From Desulfobulbaceae bacterium (lineage in GTDB: Bacteria; Desulfobacterota; Desulfobulbia; Desulfobulbales; SURF-16), in the NCBI GenBank assembly GCA_020444175.1, contig JAHLLM010000004.1, positions 77,399 through 141,398 on the forward strand: a stretch of DNA of 64,000 nucleotides, given 5' to 3'. Positions 35,926-44,421 of this stretch are shown here, piece by piece. A program made the translations under genes and the position numbers. The notes beneath the pieces were generated by a model that saw only the letters and a program-made list of their open reading frames with translations, did no database searches and was not told the origin of the DNA. Position 1 is the first letter of the stretch. Every line of letters begins with the position of its first letter.

Positions 35926-36726
35926 TTAAGATGAGGTTTGGTGGGCTGCCATTTCGGCAAGTTTTTTCTGTATCATCTGCAGATCATGCCAGGATCCTTT
36001 TTTCATTTCAGGGTGTTTGAGGAGAAAGGCTGGATGCAGGGTGGGCATCAGTGGAATGTCAAGAAAGGTATGGAATTTTCCTCTCTTTGAAAAAATATTT
36101 TTCTTTGTCTTGAGCAGGGTTTGGGTGGCATTCGGCCCCATGGTGCAGATAATTTTCGGTTTCAGAATTTCTATCTGGCGCTGGAGGTACGAAAAGCAGG
36201 TGGCAGTTTCCGCACCTGCTGCAGGCTCACCTGTGGAGCATTTACACTTGATGGTATTGGTCAGGTAAACGTCGTTCAGGGAGAGGTTAATGGCAGCAAG
36301 CATTTTTATAAGCAGCTCCCTTGGCTCTCCTGCTATGGGCAGTTGTGAGTTCAGTTCACTGTCCTCGGGCAAATCGCAGACAATAAAAAGAGGCAGGCCG
36401 GTTATCTCTTTTCCCTCCCCTAAAATCTTCTGCCCGTCCGTTTGGTCCAACCCGCAGCGACGGCACTCTCCAAGTTCCTTTTTCAGGTCTTTAAGGGTGA
36501 CATCGGGTCGTTTCGGGGGAGCAGGAGATGCTTTCTGTTTTTCTGTGGTTCGAGGGGGAGGGGAAAGTCGACCAGGAAGAATCGGGTTGGCCGGCCTGGG
36601 TTTTGTTTCGAATATGCCCTGAAGTTTGTCGGTCAGAGGGTAATCAAGCCCGCATTGCTTGTGAAAAACGAGGAGCTTTCTGGTTTCCTCCAGGATGGCG
36701 CGTAATGAATCGGAATTATTTTTCAT
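35926..36726 (-). CDS. Uracil-DNA glycosylase family 4/5-like protein with altered motif
   Basis: 266 aa from ATG 36726 (AAGGGA 5 nt upstream, overlapping trmFO by 11 nt). An N-terminal helical extension (1-85) with a Pro-rich linker precedes a family 4-type glycosylase fold: ECRRCGLDQ (Fe-S cysteines), [28 protein letters not shown], a later Cys in TATCFSYLQ, and TLHPAFLL. The usual first motif, GEAPG-x-x-E, reads CDLPEDSE here, so catalytic residues have changed. Activity on uracil is therefore uncertain; the Fe-S fold and HP motif support the family. Confidence 0.8.
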   Translation of the reverse strand: MKNNSDSLRAILEETRKLLVFHKQCGLDYPLTDKLQGIFETKPRPANPILPGRLSPPPRTTEKQKASPAPPKRPDVTLKDLKKELGECRRCGLDQTDGQKILGEGKEITGLPLFIVCDLPEDSELNSQLPIAGEPRELLIKMLAAINLSLNDVYLTNTIKCKCSTGEPAAGAETATCFSYLQRQIEILKPKIICTMGPNATQTLLKTKKNIFSKRGKFHTFLDIPLMPTLHPAFLLKHPEMKKGSWHDLQMIQKKLAEMAAHQTSS

Positions 36727-38056
36727 CCAGATCCCTTTTCCAGCTCTGCAATGCTTCAAGCGCTCTTTCAGCCCTGATGGTCCCCCGCATCCTTTTGGGA
36801 ATTTTTTTTCCTTCTTTGGTTTTGATGGGAGGAAAGAGGCCAAAGTTGATATTTGAAGGCTGAAAACGTTTTGGCTCGGTCTCGGTAAGGTGCCTGACGA
36901 GAGCTCCGAATGCCGTGATCTCAGGTGGAATTATGATTTTTTTGTCCTGCAGCAGGCGGGCGCCGTTTATTCCTGCCAGAAGCCCCATGGCGGTGGACTC
37001 AACATATCCTTCAACCCCGGTGATCTGGCCGGCCAGCAGGATGTCCTGCCTTTTTTTGAGCTGCAGGGAGGCCAGCAGTACTTCCGGGCCGCAGACAAAG
37101 GTGTTGCGGTGGATGCTGCCGAGCCGCTCAAATTCAGCCTGTTCCATGCCGGGGATCATGCGAAAGATTCTTTTTTGCTCAGAATACGTCAGTTTGGTCT
37201 GAAACCCCACCATGTTGTAATGGCTGGCAGCAATATTTTCTTTTCTGAGCTGAATGACGGCGTATGGGTCACGACCGGTGCGGGGATCCGGCAGGCCAAC
37301 TGGTTTCATCGGACCGAATCGCAAGGTGTCTTCACCTCTCTCCAGCATAACTTCAATGGGAAGGCAGCCTTCAAAGTATTTTTGCTTTTCAAAGGATTTG
37401 AGAGGAACTTTATCTGCGGCAGCAAGTTCTTTGATAAAATTCTTGTATTCTGTTTCACCCAAAGGGCAATTCAGATAATCTCCCGGGCCGTCATCATAGC
37501 GGGAGGCCTGGTAGATGATATCCCTGTCCAGAGAGTCGGCTGAGACGATGGGGGCGATTGCATCGTAAAAGGCCAGGTGTTCTCCTGTAATATGCTGCAG
37601 GGATTTGGCCATGGGATCAGAGGTGAGCGGCCCGGTGGCAAGGATTGTCAGCGGATGATCCACTGATGCTGCGGGAATTTCGGTGATTTCCCGGCGAGAG
37701 ACTGTTATTGCCGGGTGGGATTCCATTTTTTCGGTGATAAAGCGGGCAAAGCGATGGCGGTCAACAGCAAGTGCCTTGCCTGCCGGGACTTTTGTTTCCG
37801 CAGCTGCGCTCATAATGAGAGAGTGCAGCGTTCTCATTTCTTCTTTGAGCAGTCCGACAGCAGAGGAGCAATCGTCAGAGCGGAAGGAGTTGCTGCAAAC
37901 CAGTTCCGCCAGGTCGGGGGTGGAGTGGGCCGGACTGAAGCTGTGGGGCTTCATGTCGAAAAGTGTAACGGAAATCCCGCGTGAAGCCGCCTGCCAGGCT
38001 GCTTCACAACCTGCCAGACCTCCGCCGATGATTGTGATGCCAGGTTGGATTGTCAT
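36716..38056 (-). CDS. trmFO: tRNA m5U54 methyltransferase, folate/FAD-dependent (TrmFO)
   Basis: 446 aa, normal family length. N-terminal FAD-binding [17 protein letters not shown], the block [13 protein letters not shown] with a conserved catalytic Cys, [25 protein letters not shown], and the C-terminal [25 protein letters not shown], all GidA/TrmFO hallmarks; the short length excludes MnmG. It makes 5-methyluridine at position 54 of tRNA using methylene-tetrahydrofolate. It is followed, with overlap, by the glycosylase-like gene. Confidence 0.96.
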   Translation of the reverse strand: MTIQPGITIIGGGLAGCEAAWQAASRGISVTLFDMKPHSFSPAHSTPDLAELVCSNSFRSDDCSSAVGLLKEEMRTLHSLIMSAAAETKVPAGKALAVDRHRFARFITEKMESHPAITVSRREITEIPAASVDHPLTILATGPLTSDPMAKSLQHITGEHLAFYDAIAPIVSADSLDRDIIYQASRYDDGPGDYLNCPLGETEYKNFIKELAAADKVPLKSFEKQKYFEGCLPIEVMLERGEDTLRFGPMKPVGLPDPRTGRDPYAVIQLRKENIAASHYNMVGFQTKLTYSEQKRIFRMIPGMEQAEFERLGSIHRNTFVCGPEVLLASLQLKKRQDILLAGQITGVEGYVESTAMGLLAGINGARLLQDKKIIIPPEITAFGALVRHLTETEPKRFQPSNINFGLFPPIKTKEGKKIPKRMRGTIRAERALEALQSWKRDLDEK

Positions 38057-38182
38057 GAATTATCCGGGGATCTGTGAGGCAGTTTTCGATAACCGCAGAA
38101 CCCTCGAAATCCACTGAGAAATTTGATTATTTTCCCGTGAGGTTCGCGGGTTCCGTGGCCTCGGTTCGGAACGTCAGGGGGA

Positions 38183-38830
38183 TTACATTCCCAGTTCTTT
38201 TTTTATGCCGTCAACAACAAGATCACTTGAGGTGCCGGTGATGGTTTTCAGTAATCCTTTTTCATCATAGAAACCGGCCAGGGGGGCGGTTTTTTCATTA
38301 TAGGTGTCAAGACGATGGGCAATGGCTTCTTCTGTCTCGTCAGCACGCTGGATGGCCGGGCTGCCGCATTTGTCGCAGATGCCTTCCACTTTTGTCGGAT
38401 TTGATTTTACATTATAGATGGCCTGACACTCGGGGTTCTGGCAGGTGCGACGGGTGCAGAGGCGATCAAATATAACATCGCGGGGAACATCAATGTTAAC
38501 AACCATATCCAGGCTGATACCCAGTTTGGTCAACAACTCCGTCAACGCTTCTGCCTGGGGAATGGTCCGGGGAAAACCGTCGAGGAGGAAGCCGTTTTTG
38601 CAGTCGTCTTCCTGAAGGCGTCCTTCCATGATGCCCATGATGAGAGAGTCGGGAACCAGATCGCCGCGGTTCATGTATCCTTCCGCCTCTTTGCCCAGGT
38701 CAGTGCCTGCCTGAACAGCTCCGCGAAGGATGTCTCCTGTGGAGATCTGTACGGAGCCGTCGAGTTTGGTCAGCATTTTGGCCACAGTGCCTTTTCCCGC
38801 GCCTGGTGCGCCTAAAAGAATAAGTTTCAT
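38183..38830 (-). CDS. adk: Adenylate kinase with zinc-type LID
   Basis: 215 aa. P-loop GAPGAGKGT, AMP-binding STGDILR, FLLDGFPRT, and a long LID with cysteines in CTRRTCQNPEC and CDKCGSP, indicating a structural zinc site; two extra residues lie between the first pair (C-x4-C) compared with the usual C-x2-C. It interconverts 2 ADP and ATP + AMP. It has a very strong SD (AGGAGG) before ATG 38830 and its own promoter. Confidence 0.97.
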   Translation of the reverse strand: MKLILLGAPGAGKGTVAKMLTKLDGSVQISTGDILRGAVQAGTDLGKEAEGYMNRGDLVPDSLIMGIMEGRLQEDDCKNGFLLDGFPRTIPQAEALTELLTKLGISLDMVVNIDVPRDVIFDRLCTRRTCQNPECQAIYNVKSNPTKVEGICDKCGSPAIQRADETEEAIAHRLDTYNEKTAPLAGFYDEKGLLKTITGTSSDLVVDGIKKELGM

Positions 38831-38876
38831 ATTGTTTCCTCCTGATTGAATCGATTTTTATAAAGTAGTGTTAGCG

Positions 38877-38905
38877 AGTTTAGCAAAACAAACCAATATA
38901 CACAA
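38877..38905 (-). promoter_or_regulatory. Candidate sigma70 promoter of adk
   Basis: Minus strand TTGTGT (38900-38905), 17-nt spacer, TAAACT (38877-38882), 47 nt upstream of the adk ATG. Confidence 0.45.
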
Positions 38906-38945
38906 AATGATCTTTTTTGGCATTAGAAACATATCTGGAGAGCCC

Positions 38946-39125
38946 AAAAAAAAACCGGTGCTGGGAGGAGCACCGGTTTCTCATTTCCAACCGAGGAAAT
39001 GAAGAGGAGAAAAAAATGAAAAAAAGGCGAAAAGGGGAATCGGTAAATGAATTGGTAGATTTTTCGTCTTTATAGAATGTGACCAGACTATGAAAAGAAA
39101 GGTTCCTGAAAAAATATTTATTTGA
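38946..39125 (-). ncRNA. Candidate anti-Shine-Dalgarno small RNA, copy A
   Basis: No credible protein is encoded. On the minus strand the unit begins near a conserved CAGGAACCU, runs through a pyrimidine-rich stretch with CUCCUCUUC, and ends in a perfect 10-bp terminator stem AACCGGUGCU/AGCACCGGUU with loop CCUCCC, then nine U's (38946-38978). Both the loop and the linear CUCCU are complementary to Shine-Dalgarno sequence. A homologous unit with the same order of blocks follows at 39370-39537. The 5' end is approximate. Confidence 0.5.
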
Positions 39126-39179
39126 GATATTTTTCTTAAAAAAATATGGCTCAATTTTTTATAAGTTTGAAAACAAAAT

Positions 39180-39364
39180 GTGATTACCACTGAAACTCAG
39201 CCAGTCTTGCAGCAGGTACTGTAATGCATTAATAATTCAAAAAATACTGTCTACACAAAAGTCATTCCCGCGAAAGCGGGAATCCAGAGTAGCTGGCTAG
39301 TCCGCCTAGATTCCCGCTTTCGCGGGAATGACGTATAAAAAGGCTGAAAATGAGTGGTAATCAC
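39180..39364. repeat. Inverted repeat flanking a GTCATTCCCGCG element
   Basis: GTGATTACCACT (39180-39191) and AGTGGTAATCAC (39353-39364) pair perfectly, with some further similarity inward (CAGCC and GGCTG). Between them lies the 72-bp element at 39261-39332. The remainder shows nothing recognisable. Confidence 0.55.
39261..39332. repeat. 72-bp palindromic element of the GTCATTCCCGCGAAAG family
   Basis: Two perfect 24-bp arms (39261-39284 and 39309-39332), each itself containing CCCGCGAAAGCGGG, around a 24-nt core. This is the widespread intergenic repeat beginning GTCATTCCCGCG found in many Proteobacteria and allies; it is non-coding and probably mobilised in trans. Confidence 0.85.
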
Positions 39365-39369
39365 AAAAC

Positions 39370-39537
39370 AAAAAAGCCGGTGCTGGGAGGGGCACCGACT
39401 TTTTGTCGAGAAAATGAAGAAGAAAAAATGAAAAAGGAGAAAAAGCTATGAGAAGACGTAATTTGTAATCTCTTGCTGTTTTAAGAAATAAGAGCCGCGC
39501 TTTTGAAAAAAGGTTCCTGGGAAAAAATATTTTTTTG
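39370..39537 (-). ncRNA. Candidate anti-Shine-Dalgarno small RNA, copy B
   Basis: Homologue of copy A: shared CAGGAACCU near the 5' end, a CUCCU in a U/C-rich stretch, and a terminator hairpin at 39375-39400 with loop CCCUCCCA and a U-tract. In the minus-strand RNA the stem holds with one U-G wobble, whereas the plus-strand RNA would have a C-A mismatch; this supports minus-strand transcription. Middle sequence differs between copies. Confidence 0.5.
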
Positions 39538-39568
39538 TTTTTTTATCAATTGCTCCTTGTGGCCTTTC

Positions 39569-39920
39569 TTAAATCGGTGGGGCAATGGTCACGACAATCC
39601 GCATATCCGTCTTTGCGCCGACTCCATGGGGTTCACTTATGTCGGAAACGAGCATGTCGCCTGTTTTAGCTGGAATCGCCGTGTTGTTTTCCCCGAGCAA
39701 CTCTCCTTGTTCGATAACCAATATGCTTAACTGGCCTTATTTCATGGGAATGAACAGGAAATACACGACCGGCAGCAATATTGACGGTTTCGTAAAAACC
39801 CCCTCAACCGCCGCCGACAAGTATGTAACTTGTTGATATTGCGTTGGCGGATGGTCAGTTTGAGAGCTTTTTGCGAGACCATCAATATTGAAGTTGATGA
39901 TTTTGAAATATTGTCCCTCG
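39569..39920 (-). pseudogene. Cupin-domain protein pseudogene, split by mobile repeat R3 and a frameshift
   Basis: Minus-strand fragments in order: GQYFKIINFN (39886-39920), the 105-bp repeat R3, IAAGRVFPVHSHEI (39735-39780), then in another frame QLSILVIEQGELL and on to SDISEPHGVGAKTDMRIVV and a stop at 39569-39571. Together they spell a small cupin with the metal-ligand HSH and EPHG motifs. Removing R3 plus one TA restores an in-frame NFNIAAGRVF, so the insertion scar is exact. A second lesion, equivalent to losing 2 nt, separates HSHEI from QLSI. A REP-like hairpin abuts the 5' end, so the start codon may also be lost. Confidence 0.8.
39781..39885 (+). mobile_element. 105-bp MITE-like repeat, copy R3, inserted in cupin gene
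   Basis: 104/105 identical to R2. It is flanked by TA on both sides, and deleting the element with one TA rebuilds the cupin reading frame, indicating a TA target-site duplication as made by IS630/Tc1-mariner-type transposases. No transposase is encoded in the window. Confidence 0.85.
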
Positions 39921-40000
39921 TTCCCACGGTCCACCGTGGGAATGCATATCAATTTGCCCCTGGAGATTCATGTATGGGTTCCCACGGAGACCATGGGAAC
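39919..40000. repeat. Pair of REP-like hairpins (GTTCCCACGG type)
   Basis: GTTCCCACGGTCCACCGTGGGAA-type palindrome at 39919-39945 and a variant starting GTTCCCACGGAGACC at 39978-40000. They resemble the GTTCCCACGC...GCGTGGGAAC repeats mobilised by REP-associated (Y1/RAYT) transposases. They lie downstream of the FtsH stop and may protect its mRNA 3' end. Confidence 0.65.
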
Positions 40001-40075
40001 CAGAAAAAACCGGACATTGCTGGATTTGACCAAGAAAGGTTCGTCCATGGCAGGCATGGGCTGAAATTGGTACTG

Positions 40076-41968
40076 TTAAGCCGCGGGCGGGTTGACAACT
40101 TCATCCTTGATTGCGTCTATTTCAACGGCGCATGATTCAAGATCCGCCTCCTCAGATGCCTTTTTTTGTTCCAGCCGTCTCTTTTTGATGCAAAAATGAA
40201 CAATTTCCATCTCTTCATGGTCCAGTGTCTCATTGACGAGAAGCGTCTCCGCCAGGTGCGTGAGAAAATCTTTTTCCCTTTGCAGAATCATTGTCGCCTC
40301 GGCATAGCACTCATCAATAATTTTTTTCACTTCCCTGTCAATGGTTCTGGCAGTCTCTTCACTGTATAGGTTGGAGGAATCCTGGTCCCCGAGAAATTGT
40401 CCTTTGTTGCTGGAATAGGAAACCGCGCCAATAACCGGATTCATCCCCCATCGGCACACCATTTTGAATGCTATGCTCTCTGCCTGGTGGAGGTCGTCTT
40501 CCGCACCTGTTGTCTGCTGGTTAAAACAGATTTCCTCAGCTGCACGTCCTCCCATGAAAATGGTAATTTTGCTGCGCAGAAACTCTTTTGAATAGGAATG
40601 TCTGTCTGTTAGCGGGAGTTGCAGGGTGTGACCCAAGGCTCGCCCTCTGGGAATGATGGAAATTTTAAAAATAGGATCGGTCTCAGGAACAAACCTGGCA
40701 ACGATGGCATGCCCAGCCTCATGAAATGCCATTGTTTTGCGATCTTTGTCGCTGATAATCATGCCTTTCCGTTCAATTCCCAACAGGATTCTGTCTTTGG
40801 CAATCTCAAAATCGTTGCCCTCAACCGACTTTTTGCCTCTTCGGACGGCGACAATGGCTGCTTCGTTAACCAGTGCGGCCAGTTCGGCACCGGTGAATCC
40901 CGGAGTAGAGCGGGCTATGTCTTCAAGGGCGACATTTTCCGACAGTTTGATCTTTCGGACATGGACCCGCAGTATCTTCAGGCGTCCCTTAACGTCCGGC
41001 GGAAGGATATTTATCTGTCTGTCAAAACGGCCTGATCGAAGCAGGGCGGGATCAAGAATATCCGGACGGTTCGTGGCTGCGAGTATGATAACCGTGGATT
41101 CCGAACTGAAGCCGTCCATTTCAACCAGAAGGGCATTTAATGTCTGTCCGCGTTCATCCTGGCCGCCGCTGGCAACACCTGCGCTCCGATGTCCGCCGAC
41201 CGCATCTATTTCATCAATAAAGATGATGCAGGGGGCGTTTTTTTTGGCATCATTGAAAAGATCCCTTACCCGCGAGGCTCCGACGCCAACAAATGTTTCT
41301 ACAAAATCAGAGCCGCTTATGCTGTAGAATGGAACTCCGGCTTCACCGGCAACTGCACGGGCCAGAAGGGTTTTTCCGGTCCCCGGAGGTCCCTGGAACA
41401 GGATTCCTTTGGGAATAACCGCCCCGAGTCTGCTGAATTTATCTGGTTTTTGTAGAAAATCTACAATTTCCTGCAACTCCTCTTTTGCTTCAGGAATTCC
41501 TGCAACATCCTTAAATGAGACTTGCTTTCCCCCTTTTTCAAACTTCAAGGCCTTGGTGCCGGCAAATTTGTCTGGTTTTTTTCTGAATTTTTTGATGTTT
41601 CGGAGAGTGAACCAGGCAAAGAATATAAGTACCAGGGGCAACAACTGGAAGAATATCTCCTGGGGGGAATACATCTGTTCAGGCCTGACCTGAATAACGA
41701 CTCCTTTGTCGATCAACTTGGGTAAGAGTTCAGGGACGTCCGATGAAAATGTGGAGAATTTTTTGCCAAATTTATCTGTGAGATAGATCGTACCGCCCTG
41801 CATGTGGATTTCTGTGATTTCGGTCACTTCATCGTTTTGCAGTTTTGAAAGAAAATCCTGGTAGCTCAGGGGGGACTGCTCATCTTCATGGGCTGAGGCA
41901 GAAATAGAAGCGGCAGGCAGTTGGGACATGAAGAGGAGAACAAGCACTATACGGAAAAAAAGAATCAT
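40076..41968 (-). CDS. ftsH: FtsH-type membrane ATP-dependent zinc metalloprotease
   Basis: 630 aa. N-terminal hydrophobic segment ([21 protein letters not shown]) that could be an anchor or signal, a short periplasmic domain (about 28-105), TM2 ([20 protein letters not shown]), then AAA+ with Walker A GPPGTGKT, Walker [35 protein letters not shown], and the M41 site HEAGH. It degrades misassembled membrane proteins and regulators. The pore motif reads [10 protein letters not shown], slightly divergent from FVEMFVGVGA. It is monocistronic with flanking repeats on both sides; it may be an additional paralogue, since many Desulfobacterota carry more than one. Confidence 0.94.
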   Translation of the reverse strand: MILFFRIVLVLLFMSQLPAASISASAHEDEQSPLSYQDFLSKLQNDEVTEITEIHMQGGTIYLTDKFGKKFSTFSSDVPELLPKLIDKGVVIQVRPEQMYSPQEIFFQLLPLVLIFFAWFTLRNIKKFRKKPDKFAGTKALKFEKGGKQVSFKDVAGIPEAKEELQEIVDFLQKPDKFSRLGAVIPKGILFQGPPGTGKTLLARAVAGEAGVPFYSISGSDFVETFVGVGASRVRDLFNDAKKNAPCIIFIDEIDAVGGHRSAGVASGGQDERGQTLNALLVEMDGFSSESTVIILAATNRPDILDPALLRSGRFDRQINILPPDVKGRLKILRVHVRKIKLSENVALEDIARSTPGFTGAELAALVNEAAIVAVRRGKKSVEGNDFEIAKDRILLGIERKGMIISDKDRKTMAFHEAGHAIVARFVPETDPIFKISIIPRGRALGHTLQLPLTDRHSYSKEFLRSKITIFMGGRAAEEICFNQQTTGAEDDLHQAESIAFKMVCRWGMNPVIGAVSYSSNKGQFLGDQDSSNLYSEETARTIDREVKKIIDECYAEATMILQREKDFLTHLAETLLVNETLDHEEMEIVHFCIKKRRLEQKKASEEADLESCAVEIDAIKDEVVNPPAA

Positions 41969-42002
41969 AATTTTCCCCTACTTTTTGGCTGGCATCTGAA
42001 AT

Positions 42003-42142
42003 TTGCAGGAGTCGCATTTATACCCTGTCAGGGTGAAAATCTCTGGAGCTGACCATTCGCCAACAGTAAGATCAACAAGTTCCATGCCGGAAGCGGTTGA
42101 GTGGATTTTTCACCCTAAAGGGCATAAATACGAAACCGTCAA
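42003..42142 (-). repeat. Extended copy (R4) of the palindromic mobile repeat, 140 bp
   Basis: On the minus strand it starts TTGACGGTTTCGTA and shares CTCAACCGC, GAACTTGTTGAT and GTTGGCGAATGGTCAGC with R1-R3. Both arms carry matching insertions (TTTATGCCCTTTAGGG and CCCTGACAGGGTATAAA types) that pair with each other, so the palindrome is preserved and lengthened. It lies 34 nt upstream of the ftsH start. The rest of the gene-free stretch 41969-42458 holds only the hairpin at 42407-42435. Confidence 0.75.
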
Positions 42143-42406
42143 ATTTTTTTTCTTGTGTTTTATCTTACCCTGTTTTCGGGTTCTGTCATAGAAAAAAACA
42201 ACAATATGAGATAGTTCCTGATGGCTTGCATGCTGAAGATGATGGGAGGGGAAACAACGTATTGCTGATGCTGTAATGAAAAAACAAACCGCGGGTGAAT
42301 GCTGACAGGCGGATTGATCTGTATGACCTGCGTCCTTGTGGCGTGTTGACTGCGGTTTATTGATGCCAACCGCCTGGTATTGAAAGATTTAAGTTCAGCA
42401 GCCAGG

Positions 42407-42435
42407 CGAGAGCTGCATTCGTACTCTCGCCATAG
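42407..42435 (-). terminator. Hairpin after the CZB chemoreceptor gene
   Basis: GGCGAGAG and CTCTCGCC form a perfect 8-bp stem with an 11-13 nt loop, 24 nt beyond the MCP stop. There is no clear U-tract, so it may be an mRNA end stabiliser rather than an intrinsic terminator. Confidence 0.4.
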
Positions 42436-42458
42436 CCGCGTGCAGATCTTGTGTAATA

Positions 42459-43919
42459 TTAAGAAACATAGAGTTCATCCAGAAGACGGAACAACTCCAT
42501 TCTTGCTTTTTCGAAATTTGTCATCCTGGCCTGTGCTGCCTCGGGCTTATTCTGGTTGTAAAGGCTGATGATTTCCCGCGCCGTTGCGTGAACAGCTTTG
42601 TGGTGAACATCGATGGCTTTAAAGATCGGACTGTTGGTGAATTCGCCCTGGGCACTATCGTACCATTTACCGAAAACACAGTTGTGGTGGTCCACGACCT
42701 TGTCGGCCTCCATTTTTTTGCGTCCTTCAAGGACCGCTTCCAGATTGATTTTCCAGTTCAGATGAGCTGTTTTTACTGCTCCAATATCAAACAGAGGTGT
42801 TGCTGAGCTTTCATTACTGATTGACATATCCATGAAATGGGCAAGTTTTTTCAACTCATGGGCAAATTCCCGAACCTCAAGGCATCGATTCGTAATCTGG
42901 TCCGATGTGTCACGCACCGTGACAATATCCCCGGCTACTTGAAGATTAACTTCAGAGGCCTGGGTGATGTTTTCTTTGACTTCCCGCATGCCGGTTGAAG
43001 CCTGGGAGATGTTGGTTGAAATATCAGCACTGGCAAATGCCTGCTGCTCAACGGCACTGGCAATTGTTGCAACGAGTTTGCTTACGGTGTCTATGGTGGA
43101 GGTAATATTGTTGATAACCTCTACCGTTTGCATTGCTGAATGCTGCATATCAGCAATCTGTTGCATGATATCCTTGGTCGATTCTTTGGTTTGTTTTGCC
43201 AGCTCTTTTACCTCGTTGGCCACGACGGCAAAACCTTTGCCTGCGTCTCCGGCGCGTGCTGCCTCTATTGTTGCATTCAGGGCAAGAAGGTTAGTTTGGT
43301 CGGAGATTTCGGTAATTGTGTCTGTGACCATGGTAATTTTCTGGGCGGTTTCTCCCAATTTGCTGACGCTTATTGAGGCTTGCCTGGCCTGTGCAACGGC
43401 ATCATCGGTGATGGAACGGGCCTCCTCCGTATTGTCGGCAATTTCATTGATGGTGACGGTCATTTGCTCTGCAGCCGCAGCAACTGTGGTGACGTTGGTG
43501 CTTGATTGTTCCATGGCAGAGGCAATTGCATTCATGTTGGTGCTCATTTTTTCCGCAGCACCCGCAACCCCGTTGGTCAATTCGAAGAGGCTTTTGGCAT
43601 CCTCCGTCAATTCGTCCGAAGCCGTGCTCATTGCCCCGGAAGTGGAATCAAGAGTTGAGATATTTCCCTGGAGAGCAAGAAGAGTGGTGGGCGGCTTGTT
43701 TTCAAATTCAGGGGCCGCTGTTTCATGTGCACAGGCACAGCTATCTTCAGGACTATTGCAAGCCGTTGGTGGCTCTTCATGTAAAATATCTTCAGCTTTT
43801 AAGGCGTTTGGTTGTGATGTTTGCTTGTTGAGCCTCTTGCTGTAGAGTGAGTTGAAGAAAAAAAGTCCACCCCCACACAAAATGGTCAGGCCGCAAAAAA
43901 GTAAAATATTCATCTCCAT
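42459..43919 (-). CDS. Chemoreceptor with signalling domain and C-terminal CZB zinc-binding domain
   Basis: 486 aa from ATG 43919 (AGGAGG 8 nt upstream). One N-terminal membrane helix ([19 protein letters not shown]), no periplasmic sensor and no HAMP, then an MCP signalling domain with tip [20 protein letters not shown], and a C-terminal CZB domain with the 3His/1Cys zinc signature ([21 protein letters not shown]). CZB receptors sense zinc-dependent or oxidant signals at the cytosolic face. It is encoded alone, 12 kb from the che operon, with a candidate sigma54 promoter. Confidence 0.93.
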   Translation of the reverse strand: MEMNILLFCGLTILCGGGLFFFNSLYSKRLNKQTSQPNALKAEDILHEEPPTACNSPEDSCACAHETAAPEFENKPPTTLLALQGNISTLDSTSGAMSTASDELTEDAKSLFELTNGVAGAAEKMSTNMNAIASAMEQSSTNVTTVAAAAEQMTVTINEIADNTEEARSITDDAVAQARQASISVSKLGETAQKITMVTDTITEISDQTNLLALNATIEAARAGDAGKGFAVVANEVKELAKQTKESTKDIMQQIADMQHSAMQTVEVINNITSTIDTVSKLVATIASAVEQQAFASADISTNISQASTGMREVKENITQASEVNLQVAGDIVTVRDTSDQITNRCLEVREFAHELKKLAHFMDMSISNESSATPLFDIGAVKTAHLNWKINLEAVLEGRKKMEADKVVDHHNCVFGKWYDSAQGEFTNSPIFKAIDVHHKAVHATAREIISLYNQNKPEAAQARMTNFEKARMELFRLLDELYVS

Positions 43920-44020
43920 TATCTTTTCCTCCTGTGGATATAAGCGTATTGACAATGATGACACAAGGGAGTTCCTGGGGGAATGGGGCAAATTGTCGCA
44001 TACTTTTTTTGGGTATAATT

Positions 44021-44038
44021 AAGCAATATTGGGGCCAA
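44021..44038 (-). promoter_or_regulatory. Candidate sigma54 promoter of the CZB chemoreceptor
   Basis: Minus strand TTGGCCCCAATATTGCTT matches the TGGC-N8-TTGC pattern with GG and GC separated by exactly 10 nt. It lies about 100 nt upstream of ATG 43919. Confidence 0.6.
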
Positions 44039-44076
44039 TGGGATATTTTGTTAAACAGCACTGCTTTATCAGATAG

Positions 44077-44092
44077 ATAGAGCTAGCTCTAT
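44077..44092. promoter_or_regulatory. 16-bp perfect palindrome between divergent genes
   Basis: ATAGAGCTAGCTCTAT, 39-55 nt upstream of the sigma54 site and about 330 nt upstream of the P-type ATPase. It could be an enhancer or operator half of a larger site. The rest of the 502-bp gap 43920-44421 shows no gene. Confidence 0.35.
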
Positions 44093-44421
44093 TGCAAAAA
44101 AGCCAATTTGAAGGGGTATGAGGTAAGTTATAGGGGCAGGAAGTGGATAATGGCGGGAAGCCTTTGCAGAAAGAGGAAAGCGAGGAGAATAAGTTTTGTC
44201 ATGCAATAATAAAAGTTATTGAGGTGTTTGGGTGGTTCGGCTGTGTGTGAGAGGAGCAGCCGGAGTCGGAGATAAGAATGAGGGTTCTTTGGGAAAAATA
44301 TTTTCTCTTTATTCCAATATGTTATAGTAAGTCAGGAGGGTAAGTTGTAATTGCTTGTCATGCCTTCCCTGGGTAAAGGGGAAATTTTTCAAAAAAAGCT
44401 GGTATCTCAAATCCATAACCT

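Noticed and set aside
35730..35960. 76-codon minus-strand frame spanning the gap upstream of the HPt gene
   Set aside because: It contains the predicted promoter and palindrome, overlaps the glycosylase end, has no good SD and resembles no known family.
38981..39190. Short hydrophobic 69-codon frame in the candidate small RNA A region
   Set aside because: Composition is driven by A/T-rich sequence, it reads through the small RNA terminator region, and it is not conserved in copy B.
39919..40000. Possible CRISPR-like or tandem repeat array
   Set aside because: Only two diverged palindromes with no regular spacers; REP-type hairpins fit better.
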